The translations under genes and the position numbers were made by a program. Under the pieces are notes generated by a model, which was not told the origin of the DNA, did no database searches, and was given only the letters and a program-made list of their open reading frames with translations. Below, one piece after another: positions 10,242 to 20,459 of a stretch of 64,000 bases of DNA (within the stretch, counting starts at the first letter, position 1; each line of letters starts with the position of its first letter). The stretch is from Plantago ovata (lineage: Eukaryota; Streptophyta; Magnoliopsida; Lamiales; Plantaginaceae): positions 72,212,985 through 72,276,984 of the forward strand of contig CM051455.1 of assembly GCA_028274465.1 (NCBI GenBank), read 5' to 3'.

Positions 10242-12380
10242 AACTCCCCAAACCAAACCTTTGCTTGTCCTCAAGCAACAAACTATCCTAAATGCAACAC
10301 AAAAGGAGTCTCATGCCAAGTAAAGTGAACTAATCTATTGAATCTACCAAATGCTTATGAACAAAACCAAATGAGCATGACATGCAAGTAGGTTGAAGAA
10401 TGCCTCGATTGCGAATATACACATTCTCATGTGCACTTGGTTAAACAAAGGTGTCTCTCGAAACATCTTCTACCTGGACCTGGTCAGTGACGACACAATG
10501 ATGCATGTTATCATACTACAATTGCCCCGTGCCTATGAAACCGAGGGCTTACTACTGTTCACCAAGCGAGACTTTTCCTCAAGAGAGGGCGAACCAATAC
10601 TGGCTCTCATCAAACGAAGGAGGGTTCCCTTAGAAAGATGACATTCCCCTATTCTACCCAGACTCTCAAGAATGAGCCTCTTTCAACCACTTCTTGAATA
10701 GCAAGACTGGTCAAGAACAGGCCTTGGACAAAGGCGACACGAAACGAAAGATAGAATTTACAACTCGATACTTCACAAGGACAAAATATTTACATGACAC
10801 TTGACACTACGAGACTGCTTTTGGCTTGCAACGACCCTTCTTTTGCTTTTGGGTCTTATTCTTTATTTTCATTTTTTTTTTCTCTCTTTTTCTTTTCTTT
10901 TTTATTTTCTCTTTTTCTTTTCTCTTTTTTCTTCTTTTCTTTTTCTCTTTCTCTCTTTTTTTTTTTTATATAGGGGCAAGCAACAGTACTAAGTGTCAAA
11001 AACACCTCCCCAAACCTATTCGAAAGAATAGGTTTGAGCACAAAGACGAAAAAGAAAAAGGAAAGACTCTTTTACAAAGACGCCTCCCCAAACCTATTCG
11101 AAAGAATAGGTTGGGACACAAAACCAAAGGAAAAAGAAAAAGGAAACTTTACAACGACTCAAAGACGAAAGACAAGATCAATAAGGCAACCCCCTCCCCA
11201 AACCTATTCGATAGAATAGGTTTAATACAAGGAATCTCACACCTCACACTACCTCCTTCCTAGGCATTTGGCAATCTCTAATCGAGGTGAAGAACTTGTC
11301 GCCTCTTACGTACATAATTACACGGGTTACAACCATAGACTCTAACATGCATCATTTTATAAGGTCATCGTGAACCGCAGCAGAAGAAACACCACTCAAG
11401 GTGACGTCGAGACTACTAAGCTTAACTAGTGCACATGCAAATGTGACAAACCAAGCGAGACAAGCCTCAAACTACTTGCAAAGTGATGCAACATATGATC
11501 AATGGTCATAAACACTTAGTCTACTCAATAAAAAAGTTCAAAAGACTTGGCAATAAACTCCACACACAACAACGTGCAACAACTAATCTAGGGATGATAT
11601 GCATGCAAAAATTTGAAAAAACACGACAAATCACATGAACTTGAGTAAAATCAGGCATGCACGAACCACACAAGCATATAGTACTGAAAATCCAATACCC
11701 CCTCCCCAAACCTAAACTTTTGCTCGTCCTCGAGCAAATAAAAGTTGAATGAAAAGGAAAAATTGGATTGAAAGTACACTTCCCTGAGATAAAGGTTCGT
11801 GTCCAATCTCCTATATATGAGTAGTACCTGAAAGGACTCAAGAAACATGTGAAAACGGGTGCGCAAAGGTGAGAAGAATTGAAAAAACGAGGAAAATCTG
11901 GGTACAGGGTCCAGGCGGACCGCTTGGTAAGAGGGGCGCTTGGGAGGTTCCAAGCGCTCCGCTTGAATTTTCAGAAAGTTACAAAACTTTCTAGAATTTC
12001 AAGCGGACCGCTTGGCCCATCCAAGCGCTTCGCTTGGCTCTGTTTTCAGATTTTCAACGTTTTTTCCTATCTTAAATCACCTAAGGCGCCAAGACAAAAA
12101 CTAGACTAAACGAATCACGACAAAAGGCACACAGGCCACAACTACAAAAGCAAATAAAGAGAGAAAAACTAAACTACATGCAAAGAAAGCTAACTAAATG
12201 CAAAACACTTACCACCTCGGGTTGCCTCCGGAGAAGTGCCTTTGTTTACACGTCGTTGGCTCGACTCTTCAAGGCTCAATTGGGGTTGAATTCATATTGG
12301 GTACTAGACTTCCCCATCAATGCCCTCTTTAATCGGTGAAATCCCTGCACATTTGAACGAAGGAATAGAGGACCAAAGTA
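10242..12380 (-). other. Long 3' noncoding region of element K
   Basis: About 2.1 kb without a convincing gene. From left to right it holds: the polypurine tract (10242-10254); a segment matching B's 3' region (about 10450-10650); a 115-bp pyrimidine tract (10858-10972); three copies of a hairpin with arms AAACCTATTC/GAATAGGTTT (11012, 11090, 11200); a second polypurine-tract-like module beside TTTGCTCGAGGACGAGCAAA (on the minus strand, about 11703-11740); and a second cluster of AAGCG/CGCTT inverted motifs (11910-12045). Reading frames through the pyrimidine tract are low-complexity artefacts. Confidence 0.7.
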
Positions 12381-14000
12381 TCATATAAGTTTGTTAGTGC
12401 AAGTCTTCTCAACACATGAATTAACAATGGCTCGCAACATGTGTCGCTTGCCATCCACCTCAAAACTACATGTACGACGGTACATGTCAATCACCATGTG
12501 CACCTCATTGATGAAGGCTCTTCCCAACAGGACCACATCCTTAAGATTGGCTTCCGAAGTTGGCATAACTATGAAGCTCGTCTTCACCTCAACACCGGCA
12601 ACTCTAATAACCAAGTCTTCGAGAACTCCCAAAGGTCTCCTCATAGACCCATCAGCAAGTTGAACCATAGCTTTCATAGGCTTCAAACCAGTCAACCGGG
12701 ATTCTTCATACACATTCATCGGCAAGACATTGACTCCAGCTCCTGTGTCCAATGTAGCCAATATACCATCCTTCGTGCCAAGACCGATTCCCACATCGAA
12801 GCTCTCAAGTGCGGGTACTTCCACCATCTCATCCTCAGACGATGAGCTTTCTTCATCAATATGTGAAGCTTCTTCCTCAACCATAGAGGGCTTAGGCTCC
12901 TCGTTAGCAACGCAAGGCTCAGAGATTTTCTTGCTACTTGGAACCTCTACTCGTGCTCCTTCTCTTGTGACCGTGATCTCAATTGGAATATTAGTCACCA
13001 CCGTGATGGCCATAGCTCTCTCGGTATTACCCAAAAGCTTCTCTTGCTCAGGACTAGCTCCTCTATCAATGAGCTCTTGCAACTTCCTGTTAAGAGAAGA
13101 AGTACTAGCCTCCAAGTTCTCAAACCGCTTCTCGTTCATAGCCTGATTCTTGTAATAAGATTCCATAAACTTGTCGGTCTTTTCTACCAAGCTTTGCACC
13201 ATGGCGACCAAAGAGGATGGAGCATATCCGGGTACCCCATAGTTTACCTCAACATGTTGACGTTGACTCGCGAATCCTTGCTCATAGTCATCACCACGAC
13301 CCACTTTCTCTTCAAAAGCCGCTATGGGTTCTTCTCTAGGTTCTTTTGAATGAATCTTGGCTCTTATATTCCGGTTCTGAGAATTCCGGTACATTATATC
13401 CAACATAGCTTGAGCTTGACTCGGAAACAACTCTCCCATGCTTCCTCCACAAATGCTATCCACTTGTGCTTGAACACCAGGATGCAAACCATTATAGAAG
13501 AATTGGATGAGCTGACCTCCATCGAAGCCGTGATGTGGGCACCGATATTGCAACCCCTTAAACCGATCATAAGCCTCATGGAAAGCTTCATCATACTTCT
13601 GCTCAAAAGTGCATATTTGTCTCTTCATAACCATAGTCTTGGAAGCGGGATAATACCGATCCATAAATTTTTCAAACACTTGAGCCCATGTAGTCAAAGA
13701 TCCAGCTTCTAAGGATCTCAACCAAGCCTTCGCTCTATCCCCAACTCCCATAGAGAAAACCTTCATCCGCAAATCATCATCAGTAATTCCATCATCCGGT
13801 CTAGGCAAGTAGAGCACGAAATGCTCTAAGTCATTCAAATACCCAATGACGTCCTCATTGTCCATGCCATGGAACTTGGTTAATTGCTGGAACACGTGTC
13901 CTTTAAGCTCCAGATTCCTCGTTGCATTATTGAGAACAATAGCTGGACCACTAGGCCCAACCGTAACTTTTGAGAGTAACTTCAGTGGTTGCTCAGCCAT
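12381..14000 (-). CDS. Gag-protease polyprotein of element K
   Basis: Open frame of 539 residues starting ATG at 14000, about 180 bp after the primer binding site. Residues about 30-200 form an Athila-type gag core with AKAWLRSLEAGSLTTWAQVF, FMDRYYPASKTMVMK and QFFYNGLHPGVQAQVDSICG. A coiled-coil-prone middle (about 260-330) and an acidic Ser/Glu stretch (about 385-400) follow. A retropepsin-type protease ends the protein, with its catalytic Asp-Thr-Gly at about residues 418-420 (LATLDTGAGVNVLP) and a downstream VVLLGRAF segment. No zinc knuckle is obvious. The frame is uninterrupted and ends before any reverse transcriptase, so it would only form particles and process gag. Confidence 0.9.
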   Translation of the reverse strand: MAEQPLKLLSKVTVGPSGPAIVLNNATRNLELKGHVFQQLTKFHGMDNEDVIGYLNDLEHFVLYLPRPDDGITDDDLRMKVFSMGVGDRAKAWLRSLEAGSLTTWAQVFEKFMDRYYPASKTMVMKRQICTFEQKYDEAFHEAYDRFKGLQYRCPHHGFDGGQLIQFFYNGLHPGVQAQVDSICGGSMGELFPSQAQAMLDIMYRNSQNRNIRAKIHSKEPREEPIAAFEEKVGRGDDYEQGFASQRQHVEVNYGVPGYAPSSLVAMVQSLVEKTDKFMESYYKNQAMNEKRFENLEASTSSLNRKLQELIDRGASPEQEKLLGNTERAMAITVVTNIPIEITVTREGARVEVPSSKKISEPCVANEEPKPSMVEEEASHIDEESSSSEDEMVEVPALESFDVGIGLGTKDGILATLDTGAGVNVLPMNVYEESRLTGLKPMKAMVQLADGSMRRPLGVLEDLVIRVAGVEVKTSFIVMPTSEANLKDVVLLGRAFINEVHMVIDMYRRTCSFEVDGKRHMLRAIVNSCVEKTCTNKLI

Positions 14001-14177
14001 CTCGCCTGAAATCTAGTGCAATCAACACAACACTCATTCAAGGATTAGTTCCCGTTAGTGAAACAAAAATCGGAACACATAGAATTAAGCACAAAGAAAT
14101 AGGGGGAAAGAAATGGGGTGAGAAAGTGATGTTGGCTGAAAAACCAAAACAAAAACACCAACCAAAGGAGTTAAGTC

Positions 14178-14196
14178 CCCGGCAGCGGCGCCAAAT
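14178..14196 (-). other. Primer binding site of element K
   Basis: On the minus strand, directly inside the 5' LTR, the sequence reads ATTTGGCGCCGCTGCCGGG. The TGGCGCC core matches the sites used by elements A and D and establishes the minus orientation. Confidence 0.9.
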
Positions 14197-15597
14197 TGAT
14201 GATGTCGTTTTCACCAATTAAATTTGTTTAAAGGCCAAAGAACACATATCACTACACAAACTAGAGTGCAATGACAAGTTTTCCCCGAGTGTCGTTCTCT
14301 CGGGACCTAACGTGGATTTGTTTGTGGTTTTTGCTAGTTATTTCAGTCAACGAGTTCAAGTGTTTGTAGAATTGCTTTCTTAGAACAAAGCAACGAGAAA
14401 TCAGATTGTTGTAATCAAGTTTGGAAAACGGTTGGTGGTAGAAATCAAATACACATGCATGGGTTACGAATATGCTCACAAGTTCAGTGCGTAAAACCTT
14501 CGATCGAGTCTGCTAAGCAACTCGTCTAGGTAACTTTCAAGACACACATCATAAAAGACCACTATCAATACTTTAGAGGTGCTTGTCACTAACACCATTT
14601 ATCTAGCATGCTGCAAATCTCTAACATACAATCCTATAGCTTTCATTGACCAAGAGATTGTCACTATACTCAATTCGAATATATTTTATAGGCAAGTAAG
14701 AATCATATGACGGAATTTGCAGCAAGATTGAATCACAATCTCATGTAAGCATAAACATAACCCATAGCATGCATATTCTACATTCTACCACCAACACAAA
14801 GGATTTAGCTATTCATATTCATCAACATAGACATCAAATCATATGAATTGTAAATAGAATACGTCAAATCAAACTACTAGACAAGAGATAATGATACAAT
14901 TTTACCACCAAGTTTTCACTAATCGGTGGGTATTGATGAAAACCTCTCCGTAGATGAAACAATGGATGCAATCCTATGCCAAAACCTTTAATCCAATCTA
15001 AAATACAATATATCTGAGTTTTTCTATGAGTTTTGGGGCTTAGGAGCTCTCCAAAACGAAGCCAAAGTTCAAAAGTATGGAAAAAGAAACTGAAGATCAG
15101 ATCTAAGAAGGAAAATCCGAAAACGTAACCGCTGCCAAGCGGACCGCTTGGAGAGGCCAAGCGGAGCGCTTGGCAAGCGAAGCGCTTAGGCCTTCCAAGC
15201 GCTTCGCTTGGCTGCTGTGCCAAAGCTCCTGGAAAATGAAGCGGAGCGCTTCACTATTCCAGGCGCTTAGCTTGGCTCCTGGGCAGATTTTTGTCTTCCA
15301 ACTCAATCTTTTTGCCCTCGTACGGCCCTCGGGTGCCTTGAACTCATCCTTCTCGATGCTTAATGATGCTTAAACACTCACAAACAAGCCGTGGAGATCA
15401 AGGAACTTCAACGGGGCCATTTTCTATCAAAAAAGCTCGTTTTTAGCTCCAAAAACGCCATTTCGTACCTAAGTGCCTGAAAATGCAGAAAACAATAAAC
15501 GTGACACTATTCTACAAAACTAACCAAAAAACAAGGCTAAAAGATAGCAAAAGAAGGTAAAAACGACAAGATGAACGCGTCAAAAATACGTTAATCA
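14197..15597 (-). repeat. 5' LTR of element K
   Basis: A 1,401-bp LTR nearly identical to 8838-10241; the small differences include scattered substitutions and a short A-run length change near 15427. The inverted AAGCG/CGCTT cluster recurs at about 15135-15225. The right end is followed by the duplicated TGCCC, after which D's LTR resumes. Confidence 0.92.
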
Positions 15598-16426
15598 TGC
15601 CCCACACAATTCGTAGCCTATATATAGTTGCTCAGTTTTTCTCCGTTTTTCATACTTTTCCAGACCTTCTCTCTCACCTTTCTCTGTAGTTTTAGGTAGG
15701 AACTTCCCAGAGCCTGTTCTGGGGGTTCATAGCTTAGGAGATACTTTTTCTTAGCAGTTTGGAGCTTGTAAGATCGCGATTCTTCGGAGACTAACAACCT
15801 TCGGTAACATTGTATCTTACAGTTTTTCTACTTATTTTTAAATATCTTTCAACATGTTTTCTTCTATGATTTCTGTTGATTGCATGACAACTATGAGTAG
15901 CTAAACTTCTCGTTGGTGATAGTATGTGAATTCTTAGCGAAGGGTTGATAATTATGCTAATGGCTATATCGCGCATTATACTCCGTGTTATTGCTTTATT
16001 TCATTGATCTATCTAAATCTCTATCTTCGTATTGTTGATTAATTATTGCACACAATTGGACAATGCATTGGTCTTTGACCTATCTAAATCTATACCTTCG
16101 TAGTGTTTGATAATTACAACTGGACAATTCATTGATCAAAGATCTCCATGCAAGACCGAGGAATTTACGCATGATTATTAACCCGTTATGCTTTGAAGGA
16201 CCATACTATCACCAATATCCATTATCTGTTAAGAAAAACATTTGCTAAACCGTCTGCTGTTTTTATATTCTAAATTAGATTAGATAAAGCTAGTTATAGT
16301 CCTTAGAGATCGACCCTCGAGGTTATTCTACTGCAACACTACGGTTTTCGTTGTAGTTGTGAATTGCCTTTTTGGCTAAATATAAATTTATTTGATACGT
16401 TGGACCCGACATCCACGCGTTCGTCA
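15598..16426 (+). repeat. 5' LTR of element D, downstream part
   Basis: Continuation of D's LTR after element K. A TATA box (CCTATATATAG) lies near 15620, only about 20 bp from the K junction, so K split the promoter from its upstream elements. The U5 half has repeated CTTCGTA.TGTTGA.TAATTA subunits (16030-16140). It ends CGTTCGTCA, directly followed by AATTGGCGCC. Confidence 0.88.
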
Positions 16427-16428
16427 AA

Positions 16429-16578
16429 TTGGCGCCGTTGCAGGGAACTATACTCCTTTTTTCTGTTTAATTTGTTTATATTTTCAGCATTCAATTCCTA
16501 ATTCTAGTAGTTTTAGTTTTCCTTTTTAATCTCTATCTGGTACTCCTTTCCTAGTTTGTTACAGATAGTGTATGCCAC
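16429..16578 (+). other. Primer binding site and leader stub of element D
   Basis: TTGGCGCCGTTGCAGGGA starts two bases after the LTR end and is the primer binding site, proving that the LTR at its left is a 5' LTR. About 130 bp of AT-rich leader follow before the sequence jumps into the middle of another LTR copy at about 16579. Confidence 0.85.
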
Positions 16579-17144
16579 ATGTGAATTCTTAGCGAACTGT
16601 TGATGATTATGCTAATGGCTATATCGCGCATTATACTCCGTCTTATTGCTTTATTTCTTTGATCTTTCAAAATCTCTATCTTCGTATTGTTGATTAATTA
16701 TTGCACACAATTGGACAATTCATTAGACTTTGACCTATCAGAATCTATATCTTCGTAGTGTTGAATAATTACGGAACACAATTGGACAATTCATTGTTCT
16801 TTGACCTGTATATCTTCGTAGTGTTTGATAATTACAACAGGACAATTCATTGATCAAAGATCTCCATGCAAGACCGAGGAATTTACGCATGATTATTAAC
16901 CCGTTATGCTTTGATGGACCATACTATCACCAATCTCCATTATCTGTTAGAAAAACCTTTGCTATACCGTCTGCTGTTTTTATATTCTTTAGTTAAATTA
17001 GATAAAGCTATTTATAGTTCTTAGAGAAGGACACTCGAGGTCATTCTACTGCTACACTACGGTTTTCGTTGTAGTTGTGAATTTCCTTTGGCTAAATAAC
17101 AAATTTATTTGATTAATTGGGATCCGACAAATCCACGTTCATCA
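16579..17144 (+). repeat. Partial 3' LTR of element D
   Basis: The downstream half of the B/D LTR family, from TATGTGAATTCTTAGCGAA-like sequence to ...CACGTTCATCA. It is the only remnant after the leader stub, so the internal region and the first half of the 3' LTR were deleted together. Confidence 0.82.
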
Positions 17145-17357
17145 GTCACAAATTGATTTTACCTTGATTCACGGGATTTGATCTCTTTTACTCCAACGCT
17201 AATTGCTTGTTGAAGTAAATAAGAATCTTTTCAGCATTTTTATTCAAATTGACTTTAGCACTTACCTTTTCAAGTAACAAGCCTTGTATTTGCTGAAAAT
17301 TTCTCCTTAATCAAATATCTCATATTTCTTTAAGGTAAAAGATATTTTTGTGTTCCC
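17145..17357 (-). mobile_element. Fragment E: SIRE-like copia 3' region
   Basis: The reverse complement of this stretch matches about 61351-61566 of the SIRE-like element H, including the GATTAAGG polypurine-like segment, GCAAGCAATTAGCGTTGGAG and AATCCCGTGAATCAAGG. It is bounded on the left by D's LTR end and on the right by the copia LTR fragment. It has no coding content. Confidence 0.75.
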
Positions 17358-18700
17358 TGTAAGAAAATATGGTCAGAGTTACCCCTAGGGTACGCAACGG
17401 AATTTCAAAAATTTTCTTAACATATAGGTTAATTGATTATGCATATGTCGTATATATATAAACACGTCAATTAGAAGACTAACATTACTTCCAAAGCAGC
17501 TTCCAAGTCTTCGTAATATTCCGGTGTATCTTCTCCTTCGTCGAAGTCGAAGATATCTACAATACTCTGTATATCTGCAAGACAATAAGATTTAGTTTCC
17601 AGCTCCTAGAACCTCAACCTTGGTATCCACGGATGAACAACCTATCGGAAGAATGCTAGGATATTCTTTGTGTGACTTAGAAGACGGGGCGGCGATTCCT
17701 CCAGTGAGGTGGCGCGCGCGGGTGGCTAAGAGGATGGGAGAGCTTTTTTATTTTTCTCTAAGAAAACTGGGTAGAATAACTTTGTGGAAAACTGTATGCA
17801 AAGTTCTCTAATAGTCTACTATATATAGTAGTCTATAGAAGCCTAAAGCATAAGCAATTAGACTTCGTAAAGGAATAAAAATCTAATTCTTATCGCACAA
17901 GGAAACCAATATCAAGTCTAGATTCATTCCCAATTAAATCAAAACTCAATCAGGAAAATCTAACTTATCCCTTGGACTTCTAATAGAGGAAGGAGTCGAA
18001 CTCCTTGCCCTACCTTATCCATGCGCGCGCGCGCGCCTCCTAGGGACAGTAGGTGGGTGCCAATTTTGGGACCCACTTATATTTCTACGGCAATTCAAAG
18101 TCCAAGTAGATTTTTCCCAAGTGAATATGTTAATTCTAAATTAACATATCCTTTCTAATCAAACCTCTATTATATTTCCAAAATATAATCTTTAATTGTA
18201 TTTACATAAAATACAATTAATTAGCCAATTCAATCAATAATTCCAAATCATTAATTGAGCCACAAAATATTATAATTAATTCCAAATCAATTATAATCCA
18301 TCAATCACAATTAATTCCAAATTAATTGCGATTCCATCTTCAAGGATATTGTGATAGACTGAATCACCACATAGTGTGACCCATAGGGCCTTATCGTATT
18401 AAGCAAGTCCTAGACTAGGCAACATGGAATTCCTAGACGGTTCCATTTGCAATATTAATACGTGAGGACGTTTGAGAGGTTTCTCAAAGCTAACCCTTTC
18501 GTTGCGAAGCCTGTTGCGCTCAACGCGGCGATGGTAACGTTCCTTCATCTGACTTGCTCGAATGTATCTAGGATCGATGAAGTGTCTATCCCAATAATAC
18601 ATCCACGGGCGTCTCAGGGAGTTGCTTGGTTAAGATATACTTATGACCATCATAATATATCATTTGCACTGGCCAGTGACTTTAGCAACACAACTATGCA
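17358..18700 (-). repeat. Angela-like copia LTR fragment L
   Basis: Starts TGTAAGAAAATATGGTCAG and follows the LTRs of copia element N (39481 and 47069) for about 1,340 bp. It then stops inside the LTR at 18700, where the LTR of element A2 begins. It includes a (GC)7 run at 18023-18036. The remaining third of this LTR is not found in the window. Orientation follows element N (minus). Confidence 0.85.
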
Positions 18701-19459
18701 TGTTGAAGGGTAATTCGTGCTTCTTTCTAAGTTCGCAATGAGTCGCTATTCTAAGTCTTTCTAGTTCTTCTTCTTGTAGTGTCCCTCTGAGATATGAAAT
18801 GAGCCTTCTTGTAGCTTCCTCGTACCTGAGATAGACTAGAGGGGGGGGGGGGTTAGTGTCTCTTGCCCGGTCTGTAAGGTATCAGACCGGAGAGGCGACT
18901 TTACGAGTAGGGAGTTGTGAGGCTTCCCTAGTAAGAGTAGTGAGAGTGGTGCTCGGGTGACGTAGTTAATGCTTACTGTTGAGGAGTAAATGAGGGCCTT
19001 TTATAGTTGAGACCCTTCAACTTCCGGTCATGTAGGATCACGCCACGTGTACGGCTAGGATTGAGGCCTTCCTCGGCCCAGGCCCATTAAGGAGGTCCGT
19101 GGGCCTTGGCCCAAGAGAGCAACCATGGCTGGTCGCTCTGTGGTCCTCGTGCCTTCCTTGTGCGTGGGTGATGCGAGTAGTGTCGTGCTCAGTTTCTGTC
19201 AAGGAGCGTTACCTTGACGTAAGGCCTCCTCGAGCCCGAGAGAGAAGCTCCTCGAGCCCACTGGCAGCTTTGTCCTTGAGAGGAGCTTATTTTGAGGGTT
19301 GTCCTCCCAGTGATGGTCGGACCCTATGTTGGTCGATCCACACCTTAGTGACATACTTTGGTGTGGTTGTGCCCCTTGAGGGACGGCCTATGATGCTTTG
19401 TCGCGCTCTTAGACCGCTCCAGTTCGTACATGCGGACTGGACATATTTCAACCCTAACA
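18701..19459 (-). repeat. 3' LTR of element A2
   Basis: 759 bp, ends TGTTGAAGGGTAA...CCCTAACA, aligned along its length with 2320-3075, including the run of about 12 G near 18841-18852. It cuts the copia LTR fragment L at 18700; the 5-bp flank is ATGCA. Confidence 0.9.
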
Positions 19460-19639
19460 TATGTCCCCCTAGTTTCCAAGTATCTTTGTAGAAGATAGTT
19501 GAGGAACTATGTTGAAGTAGAGGTCGAGCGGAGCCTCGACTAGTAGTGGGCGAAAAAAGATTTCCGTATTCGCACCTTGGTACCTTTCCCTCCTCCTATC
19601 TCTCCCTCCCCCCCCCCTTTTTATAGGGTGCGAGCAGAC

Positions 19640-20140
19640 GTTGCTCGGACCTTATGAAAAGAGGTATTTTTGCTGGGAAAAGATCGGATCCGGGTAAGTA
19701 TTCTTTAGTGGAATGGAATGACTTCCTGCCGCTTTTTTGCTTGCGAAGTATCTCGCGGAGAGATACTTGTGTAGAAGGAATCTCGAGGAGAGATGTATTC
19801 ATGTTTTTGCTAGCAAAGTATCTCGCGGAGAGATACTTGTGTAAAAGGAATGGAATGACTTCCTGCCGCTTTTTTGCTAGCAAAGAATCTCGCGGAGAGA
19901 TACTTGTGTAAAAAGGAATCTCGAGGAGAGATGTATTCATGTTTTTGCTAGCAAAGTATCTCGCGGAGAGATACTTGTGTAAAAGGAATGGAATGACTTC
20001 CTGCCGCTTTTTTGCTAGCAAAGAATCTCGCGGAGAGATACTTGTGTAAAAAGGAATCTCGAGGAGAGATGTATTCATGTTTTTGCTAGCAAAGTATCTC
20101 GCGGAGAGATACTTGTGTAAAAGGAGTCTCGAGGAGGCAA
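19640..20140. repeat. 138-bp tandem array with short palindromes
   Basis: About three copies with a 138-bp period, seen from GGAATCTCGAGGAGAGATG at about 19778, 19915 and 20053. Each unit has two copies of a subunit GCTAGCAAAG.ATCTCGCGGAG, whose ATCTCGCGGAGAGAT core is self-complementary. The array sits in the 3' noncoding part of element A2, in the same place as the arrays of elements C and J. Because 138 is divisible by three, a long repetitive frame appears on the minus strand, which I do not take as a gene. Confidence 0.88.
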
Positions 20141-20459
20141 GCTGCATGGGCGGCTCCTCGGTCCCCTGACACGTGGCCGTCGAGTTTCCGTGGTTCTGAG
20201 ATTTTTCGCGATGTTGATCCGAGGAGGACAGATTATGGTCGTCGATCTATCTCCGCTTGTCTCGAGGAGGATTGTGGTCGTGCCGCGGATTTATTTCCGT
20301 GGTTAGGTAATTCGTCCCGGATTTGGGAGCGTCCTCGGGCCGGAGCGGGAGCGCGGAGGGTAAAAACGGTAATTCGCCAGGCGGCCGCAATCTTGACCGT
20401 CGATCTGGGACACGTGGTCGGTCCGGATGGCGCGAGGACATGCGTCGTTTCGTATCCCC

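Larger units (their letters stand above)
8838..15597 (-). mobile_element. Athila-like gag-only element K (TR-GAG type), looks whole
   Basis: A complete 6,760-bp minus-strand element: 5' LTR 14197-15597, primer binding site, gag-protease ORF 12381-14000, a long 3' noncoding region, polypurine tract beside 10242, and 3' LTR 8838-10241. It is flanked by a perfect 5-bp duplication TGCCC (8833-8837 and 15598-15602). The two LTRs differ by only a small percentage, so it is probably the youngest insertion here. No reverse transcriptase, RNase H or integrase is present, so it fits the non-autonomous TR-GAG class. Its trans-acting partner would be a related Athila-like element. Confidence 0.92.
8429..17144 (+). 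mobile_element. Athila-like element D, deletion derivative, hosting K
   Basis: Plus-strand element made of a 5' LTR (8429-8837 plus 15598-16426, split by element K), a primer binding site at 16429-16446, about 130 bp of leader, and then only the second half of another LTR (16579-17144). All gag-pol DNA is absent. The left flank (integrase of C) and right flank (SIRE-like 3' region E) are unrelated, and the 5-bp flanks differ (CCCAT, GTCAC), so the original insertion site was later rearranged. It is a relic without coding capacity. Confidence 0.78.

Noticed and set aside
10801-11263. Phe/Ser/Leu-rich frames around 10801-11263
   Set aside because: They cross a pyrimidine tract and three hairpins in K's 3' non-coding region and are low-complexity artefacts.
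19596-20147. 183-codon minus-strand frame with a repeated LLHKYLSARYFASK-type peptide
   Set aside because: It is produced by the 138-bp tandem array, whose period is a multiple of three. It has no domain, and the repeats are better explained as DNA-level structure.
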